Both the position numbers and the translations under genes were made by a program. From assembly GCF_049898325.1 (NCBI RefSeq), contig NZ_JAFCXL010000004.1, forward strand, positions 186,001 to 250,000: 64,000 bases of DNA, written 5' to 3'. Origin of the DNA: JAFCUW01 sp049898325. GTDB lineage: Bacteria; Pseudomonadota; Gammaproteobacteria; Burkholderiales; Burkholderiaceae_D. Shown here in pieces: positions 19,852 to 30,672 of the stretch (the first letter of the stretch is position 1; the number at the start of each line of letters is the position of its first letter). Under the pieces are notes generated by a model. It saw only the letters and a list, made by a program, of their open reading frames with translations, ran no database searches and was not told the DNA's origin.

Positions 19852-20327
19852 TCGAGCACCTGGGCGGCCAGCGCGGCATCGTCGGCGCTGCCGTGCACGC
19901 TCAGCACGAACTGGTCGGTGCGGATCGCCGTTTCATATTTCATGATGGCGTCCTTCGGCATGCCCAGGCTGCTCAGGGCCGCGCCCAGCACCGAGGCGGT
20001 GCCGACGATGGCGGCGCCTTCGATGGCGCTGGCGATGGCCAGCACCACGGGACCGGCGAACATGACGAAACCCAGGCCCGGCAGCATGAACACGGCCGGC
20101 GCCAGCAACAGGCCCCAGATGCCGCCCCAGAAAGCGCCCCGTCCGCCCCACGCCTTGATCTTGTCGCCGACCGAATAAAAGCCGACCGGCAGTTCTTCGC
20201 TGTGGACGCCGCGGCCGACCAGCGACAGTTTCTTCACATCGAGCCCCGCTTTTCCCAGTGCGCGGATGGCGGTGTCGGCTTGTGTGTGGGTGTCGAATAC
20301 ATAGAAGGGCAGGGTTTGTGCGTGCAT
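19824..20327 (-). CDS. DUF1269/YflT-like stress membrane protein
   Basis: A 167-residue protein. Residues 1-60 form an alpha/beta domain like general-stress protein 17M/YflT (FYVFDTHTQADTAIRALGKAGLDVKKLSLVGRG). Residues 62-130 are a glycine-zipper membrane part (GGRGAFWGGIWGLLLAPAVFMLPG; a second Gly/Ala helix follows). A soluble tail (IMKYETAIRTDQFVLSVHG) ends it. Function is unknown; relatives cluster with stress genes. ATG 20327 has GGAG upstream. Site c of the shared promoter element lies 86 bases before the start. Confidence 0.82.
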   Translation of the reverse strand: MHAQTLPFYVFDTHTQADTAIRALGKAGLDVKKLSLVGRGVHSEELPVGFYSVGDKIKAWGGRGAFWGGIWGLLLAPAVFMLPGLGFVMFAGPVVLAIASAIEGAAIVGTASVLGAALSSLGMPKDAIMKYETAIRTDQFVLSVHGSADDAALAAQVLDHLKVEEAL

Positions 20328-20412
20328 GGTGGTGCTCCAGGAGGTGGTTTGTGAATCGTGCGCTCGCCGTCTGGCGAGAGAGCCGATGGTGCACCCGGCC
20401 GGCGACACGCTT

Positions 20413-20431
20413 CTGTGTGTTTGCCCGCTTT
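20413..20431 (-). promoter_or_regulatory. Shared regional promoter element, site c (DUF1269-like gene)
   Basis: Towards the gene it reads AAAGCGGGCAAACACACAG. A -10-like CACCAT (20386-20391) follows after 21 bases. Confidence 0.68.
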
Positions 20432-20459
20432 TGCGCACGGCGCCCGATGGCAAGGGGCG

Positions 20460-21049
20460 CTAAGATCCCCCGCCGCTTTGCATTGCGGAGCATGCCAGGC
20501 GTGTGCGCGGCAGACAGTGATGCCCTGCGTCGAGGTTGGGGAAGCGGCGGTCGGGGTTGAAGTCGAGTGCGTCACCAGGCATGTCATAGCGCTGTGCCCG
20601 CGCGTTGTCGACATGGCATGGGGGTTGCCCATCGCGGCCGCCCTCTGAAAAAAGGCGAAGGCGCGATCGACATTGCCGAATACGCCAGTGCCGTTGAGGT
20701 AATAGGTGCCCATCCTGTCGTAGGCGGCCGGTACGCCCAGTTCCATGGCATCCGATACGAGCATCATCGCCTCGTCGTCCCCATTTGGCCGATCGCGGCC
20801 TTCCACGTAGAGGCTCGCCAAATTGAGCATGGCTTTCCAGTGATGTCGTTCCGCGGCCTGCCGGGTCAGCTGAACGATTTTCTGGTAATCCCGATCATCG
20901 ACAAAGGTGGACGAATCTTCCATCGCGCGCGCCTCCAGCAACCAGTCGTCGGCTTGCGCATCGATGGGCGGCACCTTGCTCGCCTCGGTCTGGCATTCGA
21001 ACGAAGCAATGTGCGGATCATTAAGGCGCCTGTATTCTTGCCGGATTGT
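20460..21049 (-). pseudogene. Relic of a DUF6396/Sel1-type protein gene
   Basis: A leftward frame opens at 21049 without any start codon after a TAA and reads RRLNDPHIASFECQTEA, then PPIDAQADDWLLEARAMED, then Sel1-like repeats (HHWKAMLNLASLYVEG; GVPAAYDRMGTYYLNGTGV; AFAFFQRAAAMGNPHAM). Near 20620 the homology leaves this frame, and a neighbouring frame carries a C-terminal-looking piece (ALDFNPDRRFPNLDAG) that ends at the TAG at 20460-20462. Start, middle repeats and frame are all damaged, so it is a decayed gene. Intact relatives are often linked to type VI effector/immunity loci, from general knowledge. It fills the space between two divergent stress promoters. Confidence 0.7.
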
Positions 21050-21061
21050 TTATCCGGCCCG

Positions 21062-21080
21062 AATGCGCGCAAACACACTG
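21062..21080 (+). promoter_or_regulatory. Shared regional promoter element, site d (adhP operon)
   Basis: AATGCGCGCAAACACACTG. A -10-like TACCAT (21102-21107) follows after 21 bases, giving a leader of about 50 bases. Just upstream lies a perfect inverted repeat, CCGGAT-tgttt-ATCCGG (21041-21057). Confidence 0.72.
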
Positions 21081-21164
21081 AAGGGCCGCCACCTGCCTCG
21101 CTACCATTGGTGTTCAAGCACGTGGCCAGCCCGAAAAGGCCGCCAACCCAACCTGGAGATCGTC

Positions 21165-22205
21165 ATGACACAAACAATGCAAGCCGCCCTCGTCGAAGCC
21201 TTCGGTCAAGCGCTGGTGATCCGCGAAGTACCCGTCCCGCAAGCCGGTCCTGGCCAGATCCTGGTAAAAACCGAAGCCTGCGGCGTCTGCCATACGGACC
21301 TGCACGCGGCCAATGGCGACTGGCCGCTGCGCCCGGCCTTGCCTTTCATTCCCGGCCACGAAGGGATCGGCATCGTCACCGCGGTGGGCGCCGGCGTGAC
21401 GAGCGTGCGCGAAGGCGACCGGGTCGGCGTGCCGTGGCTGTATTCGGCCTGCGGCCATTGCGAATACTGCCTGTCGGCGCGCGAACCCGTGTGCGCCGAG
21501 GCGCAGTTCGGCGGCTATACCAAAAACGGCGGCTTTGCCGAGTACATCGTCGCCGACCCCAATTATGTGGCGCACATCCCGGCCGGCCTGGGCGCGCGCG
21601 AAGCGGCGCCGCTCATTTGCGCCGGCATCACCGTCTACAAGGGCATCAAGGAAACCCAGGCCCGGCCCGGCGAGTGGATCGTCATTTCCGGCATCGGCGG
21701 CCTGGGCCACCTGGCCATCCAGTACGCCAAGGCGATGGGCCTGCAGGTGTGCGCGGTCGATATCGACAAGGGCAAGCTGGCACACGCCAAGCTGCTGGGC
21801 GCGGCCGTGATCATCAATGCGCTCGACAGCGACGCCATCGAGGCCGTGAAAATGGCCACCGGCGGCGGCGCCCACGGTGTGCTCATCACGGCGCCTTCGC
21901 TGGCCGCCTTCCGCCAGGGCGTGGCGATGACGCGCAAGTGGGGCACCTGCGTGCTGGTCGGCTTGCCGCCCGGTGAATTTCCCACCCCCTTGTTTGACGT
22001 GGTGGCCAACTGCATCACCATCCGCGGCTCGTTTGTGGGCAGCCGGCGCGACATGGCCGAGGCGCTGGCCTTCGCCGTCGACGGCAAGGTCAAGGCGGAC
22101 ATCGAACTGCAACCGCTATCGGCTATCAACGAGGTCTTTACCCGGCTCGAACACGGCCAGGTGCCGTCGCGGGTGGTGATCGATTTCGCTCCCGCCGGGA
22201 AGTGA
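21165..22205 (+). CDS. adhP: Zinc-dependent alcohol dehydrogenase, AdhP type
   Basis: A 346-residue medium-chain dehydrogenase interconverting alcohols and aldehydes with NAD(H). Catalytic-zinc ligands are Cys42 and the His65/Glu66 pair (GVCHTD, PGHEGIG). A structural-zinc loop with four cysteines follows at about 95-110 (CGHCEYCLSAREPVC). The Rossmann motif is SGIGGLGHLAIQYAKAMG. In a low-oxygen context it would reoxidise NADH by making ethanol. GGAG lies upstream of ATG 21165. It overlaps the next gene by GTGA, an unexpected coupling to an ABC exporter. Site d of the shared promoter element precedes it. Confidence 0.94.
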   Translation: MTQTMQAALVEAFGQALVIREVPVPQAGPGQILVKTEACGVCHTDLHAANGDWPLRPALPFIPGHEGIGIVTAVGAGVTSVREGDRVGVPWLYSACGHCEYCLSAREPVCAEAQFGGYTKNGGFAEYIVADPNYVAHIPAGLGAREAAPLICAGITVYKGIKETQARPGEWIVISGIGGLGHLAIQYAKAMGLQVCAVDIDKGKLAHAKLLGAAVIINALDSDAIEAVKMATGGGAHGVLITAPSLAAFRQGVAMTRKWGTCVLVGLPPGEFPTPLFDVVANCITIRGSFVGSRRDMAEALAFAVDGKVKADIELQPLSAINEVFTRLEHGQVPSRVVIDFAPAGK

Positions 22206-23347
22206 CCGACACAGTCACCGCGCCCGCCGCCGCGGCGACGCCGGACGCGGCGCCAACGCCGGCGCCGACAGCGCCTGGATTGCTCGCCGGTGCCCGGGCC
22301 AAGTGGATGGCCGGCGCCAGCCTGGCGGCCTTGTTGGCCATCGGCGTTGGCAGCTGGTATGTGCTGCGGCCCAGCGGCCCCGGGCCCGGCTTTGTCAGCG
22401 GTAACGGCCGCATCGAGGCCACCGAGACCGATGTCGCCACCCGCGTCGGCGGCCGGGTCGACACCATCGTCGTGCGCGAGGGCGATGTGGTCCAGGCCGG
22501 CCAGCTGCTGGCGACGATGCGCGACGAACCCTTGATGGCCCAGCGCGACGAGGCGCGCGCGCGCCAGCAGCAGGCCAGCGACAACGTCGGCGCCCTGCAG
22601 GCGCAGGTGGCGATGCGCCAGAGCGAGCAGCTGGCCGCCAGCGCCGTGGTGCGCCAGCGCGCGAGCGATCTCGACGCCGCGCGCCGGCGCCTGGCCCGCT
22701 CGGAGCGGCTGGCAGCCGCCGGCGCCGCCTCGGTGCAGGAACTCGACCGCGCCCGTGTCGGTGGCGCCGAAGCGGTGCTGGCGGCCGCCGTCGCCCAGGT
22801 CGACGCCGCCGCCGCCGCCATCGGCGCGGCGCGCGCGCAGGTGGTGGGCGCCCGTTCGGCGGTGGTGGCGGCGCTGGCCACCACCGCGCGGGTCGACGCC
22901 GACATCACCGACAATGCCCTGCGCGCGCCCGCCGCGGGACGGGTGCAGTACCGCGTCGCCGAGCCTGGCGAAGTGCTGGCCGCGGGCGGCAAGGTGCTCA
23001 ACCTGGTCGACCTGGGCGACGTCTATCTGACCTTCTTCCTGCCCGAAGCGGCCGTGGGCAAGCTGGCCATCGGCAGCGAGGTGCGGCTGGTGCTCGACGG
23101 CGCGCCTGTGCAGGTGCTGCCGGCCACCATCTCGTTTGTCGCCAGTACGGCGCAATTTACCCCCAAGACGGTGGAGACGGCCAGCGAGCGCCAGCGGCTG
23201 ATGTTTCGCGTCAAGGCGCAACTGGGCCGCGCCCTGCTGCTGCGCCAGCAGGGCCGCGTCAAACCCGGCTTGCCGGGCGTGGCCTGGGTGCGGCTCGATG
23301 CGGCCCAGCCGTGGCCGGCCCAGCTGGCCCTGACGGCGGCGCCGTGA
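22202..23347 (+). CDS. HlyD-family periplasmic adaptor (YhiI-like)
   Basis: A 381-residue membrane-fusion protein: cytosolic Ala/Pro-rich front, one helix at about 35-55, barrel-sandwich halves (VATRVGGRVDTIVVREGDVVQAGQLLA and LRAPAAGRVQYRVAEPGEVL) and a long helical hairpin between. It starts at GTG 22202, overlapping the alcohol dehydrogenase stop, and in turn overlaps the ABC gene by GTGA. Gene order adaptor-RbbA-like-permease matches E. coli yhiI-rbbA-yhhJ. The exported substrate is unknown. Confidence 0.9.
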   Translation: MTDTVTAPAAAATPDAAPTPAPTAPGLLAGARAKWMAGASLAALLAIGVGSWYVLRPSGPGPGFVSGNGRIEATETDVATRVGGRVDTIVVREGDVVQAGQLLATMRDEPLMAQRDEARARQQQASDNVGALQAQVAMRQSEQLAASAVVRQRASDLDAARRRLARSERLAAAGAASVQELDRARVGGAEAVLAAAVAQVDAAAAAIGAARAQVVGARSAVVAALATTARVDADITDNALRAPAAGRVQYRVAEPGEVLAAGGKVLNLVDLGDVYLTFFLPEAAVGKLAIGSEVRLVLDGAPVQVLPATISFVASTAQFTPKTVETASERQRLMFRVKAQLGRALLLRQQGRVKPGLPGVAWVRLDAAQPWPAQLALTAAP

Positions 23348-26094
23348 ACGAGGCGGCCGCGCCGGTGATCCGCCTGCGCGCGGTGACGCTGCATTACGAC
23401 AAGACGATCGCGCTCGACGGCGTCGACCTGGCGCTGCCGGCGGGCGCCATGATCGGCCTGATCGGCCCCGATGGCGTGGGCAAATCGAGCCTGATGGCGC
23501 TGGTGGCGGGCGCCCGCGCCGTGCAAGCGGGGACGGTGGAGGTGCTGGGCGGTGACATGGCCGCCAAGGCGCACCGCGACGCCGTCTGCGCGCGCATCGC
23601 CTACATGCCGCAGGGCCTGGGCAAGAACCTGTACCCGACGCTGTCGGTGGAAGAAAATCTGCAGTTTTTCGCGCGCCTGTTCGGCCATGACCGGCACGAA
23701 CGGCGCCGCCGCATCGACAGCCTGGCCGGCAGCACCGGCCTGTTGCCCTTCCTCGAGCGCGCCGCCGGCCAGCTTTCCGGCGGCATGAAACAAAAGCTGG
23801 GCCTGTGCTGCTCCCTGATCCACGATCCCGACCTGTTGATCCTCGATGAGCCGACCACCGGCGTCGACCCGCTGGCGCGCGCGCGCTTCTGGGACCTGAT
23901 TGGAGCAATCCGCGCCGCCCGGCCCGGCATGAGCGTGCTGGTGGCGACCGCCTACATGGAAGAAGCCGAGCGCTTCGACCTGCTGGTCGCGCTCGACGCC
24001 GGCCGCGTGCTCGCGCGCGGCACCCCGGCGGCGCTGCTGGCCGCCAGTTCCAGCGCCACGCTGGAAGACGCCTTCATCGCGCTGTTGCCGGAAGGGCGAC
24101 GGCGCGGCCACCAGCCGGTGCAGATCACGCCCCTGCCGGCGGAAAACGCGGCCAGCCGCGCCGCAGGCCTGGCCATCGAGGCGCGTGGCCTCTGCAAGCG
24201 CTTCGGCGACTTTTGCGCGGTCGACCAGGTCAGCTTCCAGATTCGCCGCGGCGAGATTTTCGGCTTTCTCGGCTCGAACGGCTGCGGCAAATCGACCACC
24301 ATGAAAATGCTCACGGGCCTGCTGCCGGCCAGCGCCGGCCAGGCGCTGCTGTTCGGCCAGTCCGTGCGCGCGGGCGACCTGGCGGCGCGGCACCAGGTCG
24401 GCTACATGTCGCAGGCGTTTTCCCTGTACCAGGAATTGACGGTGCGCCAGAACCTGGTGCTGCACGCGCGCCTGTTCCAGGTGCCGCCGGCGCAGATCGA
24501 TCCGCGCATCCTGGCGCTGGCCACGCGCTTCGACCTGCTGGGCGTGCTCGATAGCTTGCCCGAGACGCTGCCGCTGGGCGTGCGCCAGCGCCTGTCGCTG
24601 GCGGTGGCCGTGGTCCACCAGCCGCGCCTGCTGATACTCGACGAACCCACATCGGGCGTCGACCCCATCGCGCGCGACAATTTCTGGCGCCTGATGATCG
24701 AGCTGGCGCGGCGCGACGGCGTCACCATCTTCATCTCCACCCATTTCATGAACGAGGCGGCGCGCTGCGACCGCATCGCGCTGATGCACGCCGGCCGGGT
24801 GCTGGTGACGGCCCCGCCCGCCGAACTGGCGCGCCAGCGCGGCGTGGCGACGCTCGAGCAGGCGTTTATCAGTTACCTGGTGGAGGCCGGTGGCGAGGCA
24901 GCGCCGGCGCCGGCGCCGCTGGTGTCGCCGGCTGTGGTGGCGGGGGCAAGCGGGGCGCCGCGGCGGCGCTGGTTCAGCCTGAACCGGGCCCTCAGCTATG
25001 CCTGGCGCGAAGCGCTCGAACTGCGCCATGACCCGGTGCGCGCCACGCTGGCGCTGGGCGGCTCGCTGCTGCTGTTGCTGGTGATCGGCTACGGCATCAG
25101 CCTGGATGTGGAAAACCTCAATTTTGCCGTGCTCGATCGCGACCAGAGTGGCAGCAGTCGCAGCTACGCGCTCAACCTGGCTGGTTCGCGCTATTTTACC
25201 GAGCAGGCGCCGCTGACCGACGGCGCCGCGCTCGACGCGCGCATGCGCAGCGGCGAGCTGGCGCTGGCCCTGGAAATACCGCCCGGCTTCGGCCGCCGCG
25301 TCGCCCGCGGCGAAGCCGTCAGCGTCGGCGCCTGGGTTGATGGCGCCATGCCGCAGCGGGGCGAAACGGCGCAGAGCTACCTGGTGGCGATGCACCAGCT
25401 GTGGCTGGCCGAACATGCGCGCGCCAGCGTGGGCGCGCATGCCGGCAGCGCGGTCGACATCCTCACCCGCTTTCGCTACAACCCCGACGTCAAGAGCTTG
25501 CCGGCGATGGTGCCGGCGGTGATACCGCTGTTGCTGCTGATGCTGCCGGCGATGCTGGCGGCGCTGTCGGTGGTGCGCGAGAAGGAAATGGGCTCGATCC
25601 TCAACCTGTACGTCACCCCCGTCACCCGCAGCGAATTCTTGATCGGCAAGCAAGCACCGTACGTGCTGCTGGCGATGCTCAATTATTTGCTGATGACGCT
25701 GTTCGCGGTGACGGTGTTCGGGGTGCCCCTGAAGGGCAGTTTTCTCAGCCTGAGCGTGGCGGCCCTGCTGTACGTGCTGTGCGCCACCGGGATCGGCCTG
25801 CTGGCCTCGACCTTCACCCGCAGCCAGATTTCGGCCATCTTCCTCACCCTGATCGGCACCATGATCCCCGCCATCCAGTTTGCCGGGCTGATCAATCCGG
25901 TCAGTTCGCTCGAGGGCGTGGGGCGGCTGATTGGCACGGCCTATCCGGCCACCCACATGCTGGCCATCAGCCGGGGCGTGTTCAACAAGGCGCTGGGCTG
26001 GCAGGCCTTGCGCGCCGACTACCTGGCGCTGCTGCTGGCGCTGCCGCTGATCCTGGGCCTGGCGATTGCGCTGCTGAGAAAGCAGGAGCGATGA
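23344..26094 (+). CDS. RbbA-type ABC protein: two ATPase domains fused to a permease
   Basis: A 916-residue fusion starting at GTG 23344. ATPase 1 has Walker A GPDGVGKSS, signature LSGGMKQKLGL and Walker B LLILDEPTTGVDP. ATPase 2 has Walker A GSNGCGKST and Walker B LLILDEPTSGVDP, but where the signature is expected it reads LPLGVRQRLSLA, a departure from LSGGQ. Residues about 560-916 are an ABC-2 permease with one helix near 580 and five or six helices after 715. RbbA was first described as ribosome-associated, but the fused permease and adaptor neighbour point to export. The weak second signature suggests only one of the two ATP sites is fully active. Confidence 0.9.
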   Translation: MNEAAAPVIRLRAVTLHYDKTIALDGVDLALPAGAMIGLIGPDGVGKSSLMALVAGARAVQAGTVEVLGGDMAAKAHRDAVCARIAYMPQGLGKNLYPTLSVEENLQFFARLFGHDRHERRRRIDSLAGSTGLLPFLERAAGQLSGGMKQKLGLCCSLIHDPDLLILDEPTTGVDPLARARFWDLIGAIRAARPGMSVLVATAYMEEAERFDLLVALDAGRVLARGTPAALLAASSSATLEDAFIALLPEGRRRGHQPVQITPLPAENAASRAAGLAIEARGLCKRFGDFCAVDQVSFQIRRGEIFGFLGSNGCGKSTTMKMLTGLLPASAGQALLFGQSVRAGDLAARHQVGYMSQAFSLYQELTVRQNLVLHARLFQVPPAQIDPRILALATRFDLLGVLDSLPETLPLGVRQRLSLAVAVVHQPRLLILDEPTSGVDPIARDNFWRLMIELARRDGVTIFISTHFMNEAARCDRIALMHAGRVLVTAPPAELARQRGVATLEQAFISYLVEAGGEAAPAPAPLVSPAVVAGASGAPRRRWFSLNRALSYAWREALELRHDPVRATLALGGSLLLLLVIGYGISLDVENLNFAVLDRDQSGSSRSYALNLAGSRYFTEQAPLTDGAALDARMRSGELALALEIPPGFGRRVARGEAVSVGAWVDGAMPQRGETAQSYLVAMHQLWLAEHARASVGAHAGSAVDILTRFRYNPDVKSLPAMVPAVIPLLLLMLPAMLAALSVVREKEMGSILNLYVTPVTRSEFLIGKQAPYVLLAMLNYLLMTLFAVTVFGVPLKGSFLSLSVAALLYVLCATGIGLLASTFTRSQISAIFLTLIGTMIPAIQFAGLINPVSSLEGVGRLIGTAYPATHMLAISRGVFNKALGWQALRADYLALLLALPLILGLAIALLRKQER

Positions 26095-26096
26095 AG

Positions 26097-27242
26097 ATGC
26101 CGGGCACAGGGGCGGCGCGCCTCGACAACATCTACCGGCTGGGGGTGAAGGAGTTGTGGACCCTGTTGCGCGACCCGATGATGCTGCTGCTGATCGTCTA
26201 TACCTTCAGCGCATCCGTGTACGTGGCCGCCACCGCCCAGCCGGAGACGCTGCACCGGGCCGCCATCGCCATCGTCGACATGGATGCGTCGCCGCTGTCG
26301 GCGCGCCTGGTCGCCGCGTTTGCGCCGCCCCAGTTCACCACCCCGGTGCTGATCGACGGCGGCGCCGCCGACGCTGGTCTCGACAGCGGCGACTACACTT
26401 TCGTGCTCGACATTCCCGCCAATTTTCAGCGCGACCTGCTGGCCGGGCGCGGCGCGGCGCTGCAACTGAACGTCGACGCCACCCGCATGAGCCAGGCGTT
26501 TGGCGGCAGCGGCTACATTGCCCAGATCGCCGCGGCCGAAATCACCGACTTCGGCGTGCGCGAGCATGGCCTTGTGGTGGCGGCGCCGGCGATCACGCTG
26601 GTCGCGCGCGCGCGCTTCAATCCCACGCTGGCGCAGTCCTGGTTTGGCAGCGTGATGGAAGTGATCAACAACGTCACCATGCTGTCGGTGATACTGACCG
26701 GCGCGGCGCTGATCCGCGAGCGCGAGCACGGCACCATCGAACACCTGCTGGTGATGCCCGTCACGCCCGCCGACATCATCCTGGCCAAGGTCTGGTCGAT
26801 GGGGCTGGTGGTGCTGGCGGCGGCTGCGCTGTCGCTGATTTTTATTGTCCGCGGCGCCCTGCAGGTGCCCTTGCAGGGCTCGGCCTGCTTGCTGCTGCTG
26901 GGCGCCACCCTGCACCTGTGCGCCACCACCGCCATGGGCATCCTGATGGCGACGGTGGCGCGCAGCATGCCGCAGTTCGGCATGCTGGTGATCCTGATCC
27001 TGCTGCCCCTGCAATTGCTGTCGGGCGGCGTGACGGCGCGCGAGAGCATGCCGGCGGCGCTGCAAACGATCATGCAGGCGGCGCCCACCACCCATTTCGT
27101 CGCGCTGGCCCAGGCGATTGTCTACCGTGGCGCCGGCATGGCGGTGGTGTGGCCCCACCTGCTGGCGCTGATCGCGATCGCCGCCGTGCTGTTCGGCGGC
27201 TCCTTGCTGCTGTTTCGGCGCCGGGTGGCGCAGATGGCGTGA
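26097..27242 (+). CDS. ABC-2 type permease (YhhJ-like)
   Basis: A 381-residue permease: helix at about 25-43, large extracytoplasmic domain to about 180, then five helices (VMEVINNVTMLSVILTGAAL; VVLAAAALSLIFIV; LLLLGATLHLCATTAMGILM; MLVILILLPLQLLSGGV; LLALIAIAAVLFGGSLLLF). The ABC-2 signature REREHGTIEHLLVMPV is clear. ATG 26097 has AGGAG eight bases upstream; ATG 26091, overlapping the previous stop, is the alternative but has only a two-base spacer. It forms the second half of the membrane pore with the fused RbbA-type permease. Confidence 0.9.
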   Translation: MPGTGAARLDNIYRLGVKELWTLLRDPMMLLLIVYTFSASVYVAATAQPETLHRAAIAIVDMDASPLSARLVAAFAPPQFTTPVLIDGGAADAGLDSGDYTFVLDIPANFQRDLLAGRGAALQLNVDATRMSQAFGGSGYIAQIAAAEITDFGVREHGLVVAAPAITLVARARFNPTLAQSWFGSVMEVINNVTMLSVILTGAALIREREHGTIEHLLVMPVTPADIILAKVWSMGLVVLAAAALSLIFIVRGALQVPLQGSACLLLLGATLHLCATTAMGILMATVARSMPQFGMLVILILLPLQLLSGGVTARESMPAALQTIMQAAPTTHFVALAQAIVYRGAGMAVVWPHLLALIAIAAVLFGGSLLLFRRRVAQMA

Positions 27243-27251
27243 GGTTCGAAC

Positions 27252-27695
27252 TTATCGACTACGCACGATGACCGCGCTGTCGTAGCTAAAGCGCGGCATG
27301 GCCTTGAGCGAGGCCTGCGAGGCTCCCGGCAGGTGCAGCAGGCCCTTGCGGTCGGTGACTGCGGCGAACGGCAAGGCGACCGCGTGGCCGCCGATTTCAG
27401 CGTGGCCGCCCACGCCGATGATCAGCACGAAGGGCGCGGCGGCGCTCGTCACCACCAGGTCGATCACCGTGCCGATCTGCTCGCCCCCGTCATCGTAGAT
27501 GGGGCGTCCCAGCAGGCCGCGCTGGACGCTCCAGCCCTTGACGGGCGTGGCCGAGGAGGGCAATTGCATGGTGACGATGGTGCTGGCGCGGCTGGCCTGG
27601 GCGTGGGCGACGCCCGGCGCCAGCGCCAGCGCCAGCGCGGCGCCAAGGCAGGCCAGGATCGTCGAGGCCGGACGGCATAAGAAAGAGGGTGGCAT
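27252..27695 (-). CDS. Exported PRC-barrel domain protein
   Basis: A 147-residue protein with a signal peptide (ILACLGAALALALAPGVAHA) and a PRC-barrel at about 52-135 (LLGRPIYDDGGEQIGTVIDLVV; LIIGVGGHAEIGGHAVALPFAAV). PRC barrels are small adaptor folds found in photosynthetic and RNA-processing proteins; exported versions are of unknown role and are common in stress clusters. GGAG precedes ATG 27695. A weak copy (site j) of the regional promoter element lies at 27754-27772, at the very end of dnaK. Confidence 0.85.
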   Translation of the reverse strand: MPPSFLCRPASTILACLGAALALALAPGVAHAQASRASTIVTMQLPSSATPVKGWSVQRGLLGRPIYDDGGEQIGTVIDLVVTSAAAPFVLIIGVGGHAEIGGHAVALPFAAVTDRKGLLHLPGASQASLKAMPRFSYDSAVIVRSR

Positions 27696-27753
27696 AAGAT
27701 ACTCCAGGTGGTATGCGATAAGGGGACAGCAGGCAGCCATCGCGGCTGCCCGC

Positions 27754-27770
27754 CAGTGTGAAGCGCGCAA

Positions 27771-27772
<2 letters not shown>
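27754..27772 (-). promoter_or_regulatory. Shared regional promoter element, site j (PRC-barrel gene), weak
   Basis: Towards the gene it reads GATTGCGCGCTTCACACTG. The right half (CACACTG) and GCGCGC core fit, but no good -10 hexamer is seen at the usual spacing. It overlaps the last codon of dnaK. Confidence 0.45.
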
Positions 27773-29654
<1,882 letters not shown>

Positions 29655-29698
29655 GATGTTGTTCTTTCTTTGTGGGTTAGTGAAAGGGAAGGGGGGCT

Positions 29699-30658
29699 TT
29701 ATTTGGGCCAGCCCTGCTGGTGGCGTGCCAGCAGCAGGGCGATGGCGCAGGAGCCCAGTCGCGCCAGCGTGGGATCGGCGCGGCTGGTGAGGATGATGGG
29801 CACGCGCGCGCCCAGCACGATGCCGGCCATCTGCGCGCCGCCCAGGTATTCGAGCTGCTTGGCGAGCATATTGCCCGCCTCGATGTCGGGCACCAGCAGG
29901 ATGTCGGCGTGGCCGGCGACGGGCGAAATGATGCCCTTGATGAGGGCGGCCGACGCCGACACGGCATTGTCGAAGGCCAGCGGGCCGTCGAGCAGGGCGC
30001 CGCGGATCTGGCCCCGCTCGGCCATCTTGCACAAGGCCGCCGCGTCGAGCGTCGACTGCATGGCGGGATTGACGGTTTCGACGGCGCACAGCAGCGCCAC
30101 CCGGGGCCGCACGATGCCCAGCGCGCGCACCATGTCGACAGCGTTTTGTACGATGTCGCGCTTGGCCGCCAGGTCGGGGCTGATGTTCAGGGCGGCGTCG
30201 GTGATGAACAGCCAGCGCGGATAGGCGGGGGCGTCGATGGCGAACACGTGGCTCATGCGGCGCCCCGTGCGCAGGCGCGCCTGCGGCGCCACCACCGCGT
30301 GCATCAATTCGTCCGTGTGCAGGCTGCCCTTCATCAGCGCTTCGACCTGGCCGTCGCCGGCCATTGCCGCCGCCGCCTCGGCAGCGGCCGCGCTGTGCTC
30401 GACGTTGACGACCTCGATGCCGGTCAGGTCGATGCCGGCGCTATCGGCGGCGGCGTGGATCTTGTGCGCCGGCCCCACCAGCACCGGCACGATCAGGCCC
30501 AGATGCGCCGCGTCGACGGCCGCCGTCAGGGCGTGCGTGTCGACCGGATGGACCACCGCCGTGCGCAGCGGCGGCATGCCGGCCGTCATGGCAATGAGCT
30601 TGCGGTAGCCAGTGCCGCTCTGGTGGCCTGAGGCGGGCGGGTGGATCAGTTCTGTCAT
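29699..30658 (-). CDS. Phosphate acetyl/butyryltransferase
   Basis: A 319-residue enzyme of the Pta/Ptb family, which converts acyl-CoA and phosphate to acyl-phosphate. Seen: VEALMKGSLHTDELMHAVV, HVFAIDAPAYPRWLFITDAALNISPDL, LLCAVETVNPAMQSTLDAA, and the C-terminal GARVPIILTSRAD. Length matches the short form lacking the N-terminal regulatory domain. Downstream of the pyruvate-oxidising enzymes it would turn acetyl-CoA into acetyl-phosphate for ATP formation, but no acetate kinase gene lies in this window. It follows the DHOD-like gene by 14 bases. Confidence 0.92.
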   Translation of the reverse strand: MTELIHPPASGHQSGTGYRKLIAMTAGMPPLRTAVVHPVDTHALTAAVDAAHLGLIVPVLVGPAHKIHAAADSAGIDLTGIEVVNVEHSAAAAEAAAAMAGDGQVEALMKGSLHTDELMHAVVAPQARLRTGRRMSHVFAIDAPAYPRWLFITDAALNISPDLAAKRDIVQNAVDMVRALGIVRPRVALLCAVETVNPAMQSTLDAAALCKMAERGQIRGALLDGPLAFDNAVSASAALIKGIISPVAGHADILLVPDIEAGNMLAKQLEYLGGAQMAGIVLGARVPIILTSRADPTLARLGSCAIALLLARHQQGWPK

Positions 30659-30672
30659 GGGATGGTCTTTCC

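Noticed and set aside
23023..25956. 977-codon leftward open frame
   Set aside because: Antisense shadow of the RbbA-type gene; the translation is His/Gln/Arg-rich and without domains.
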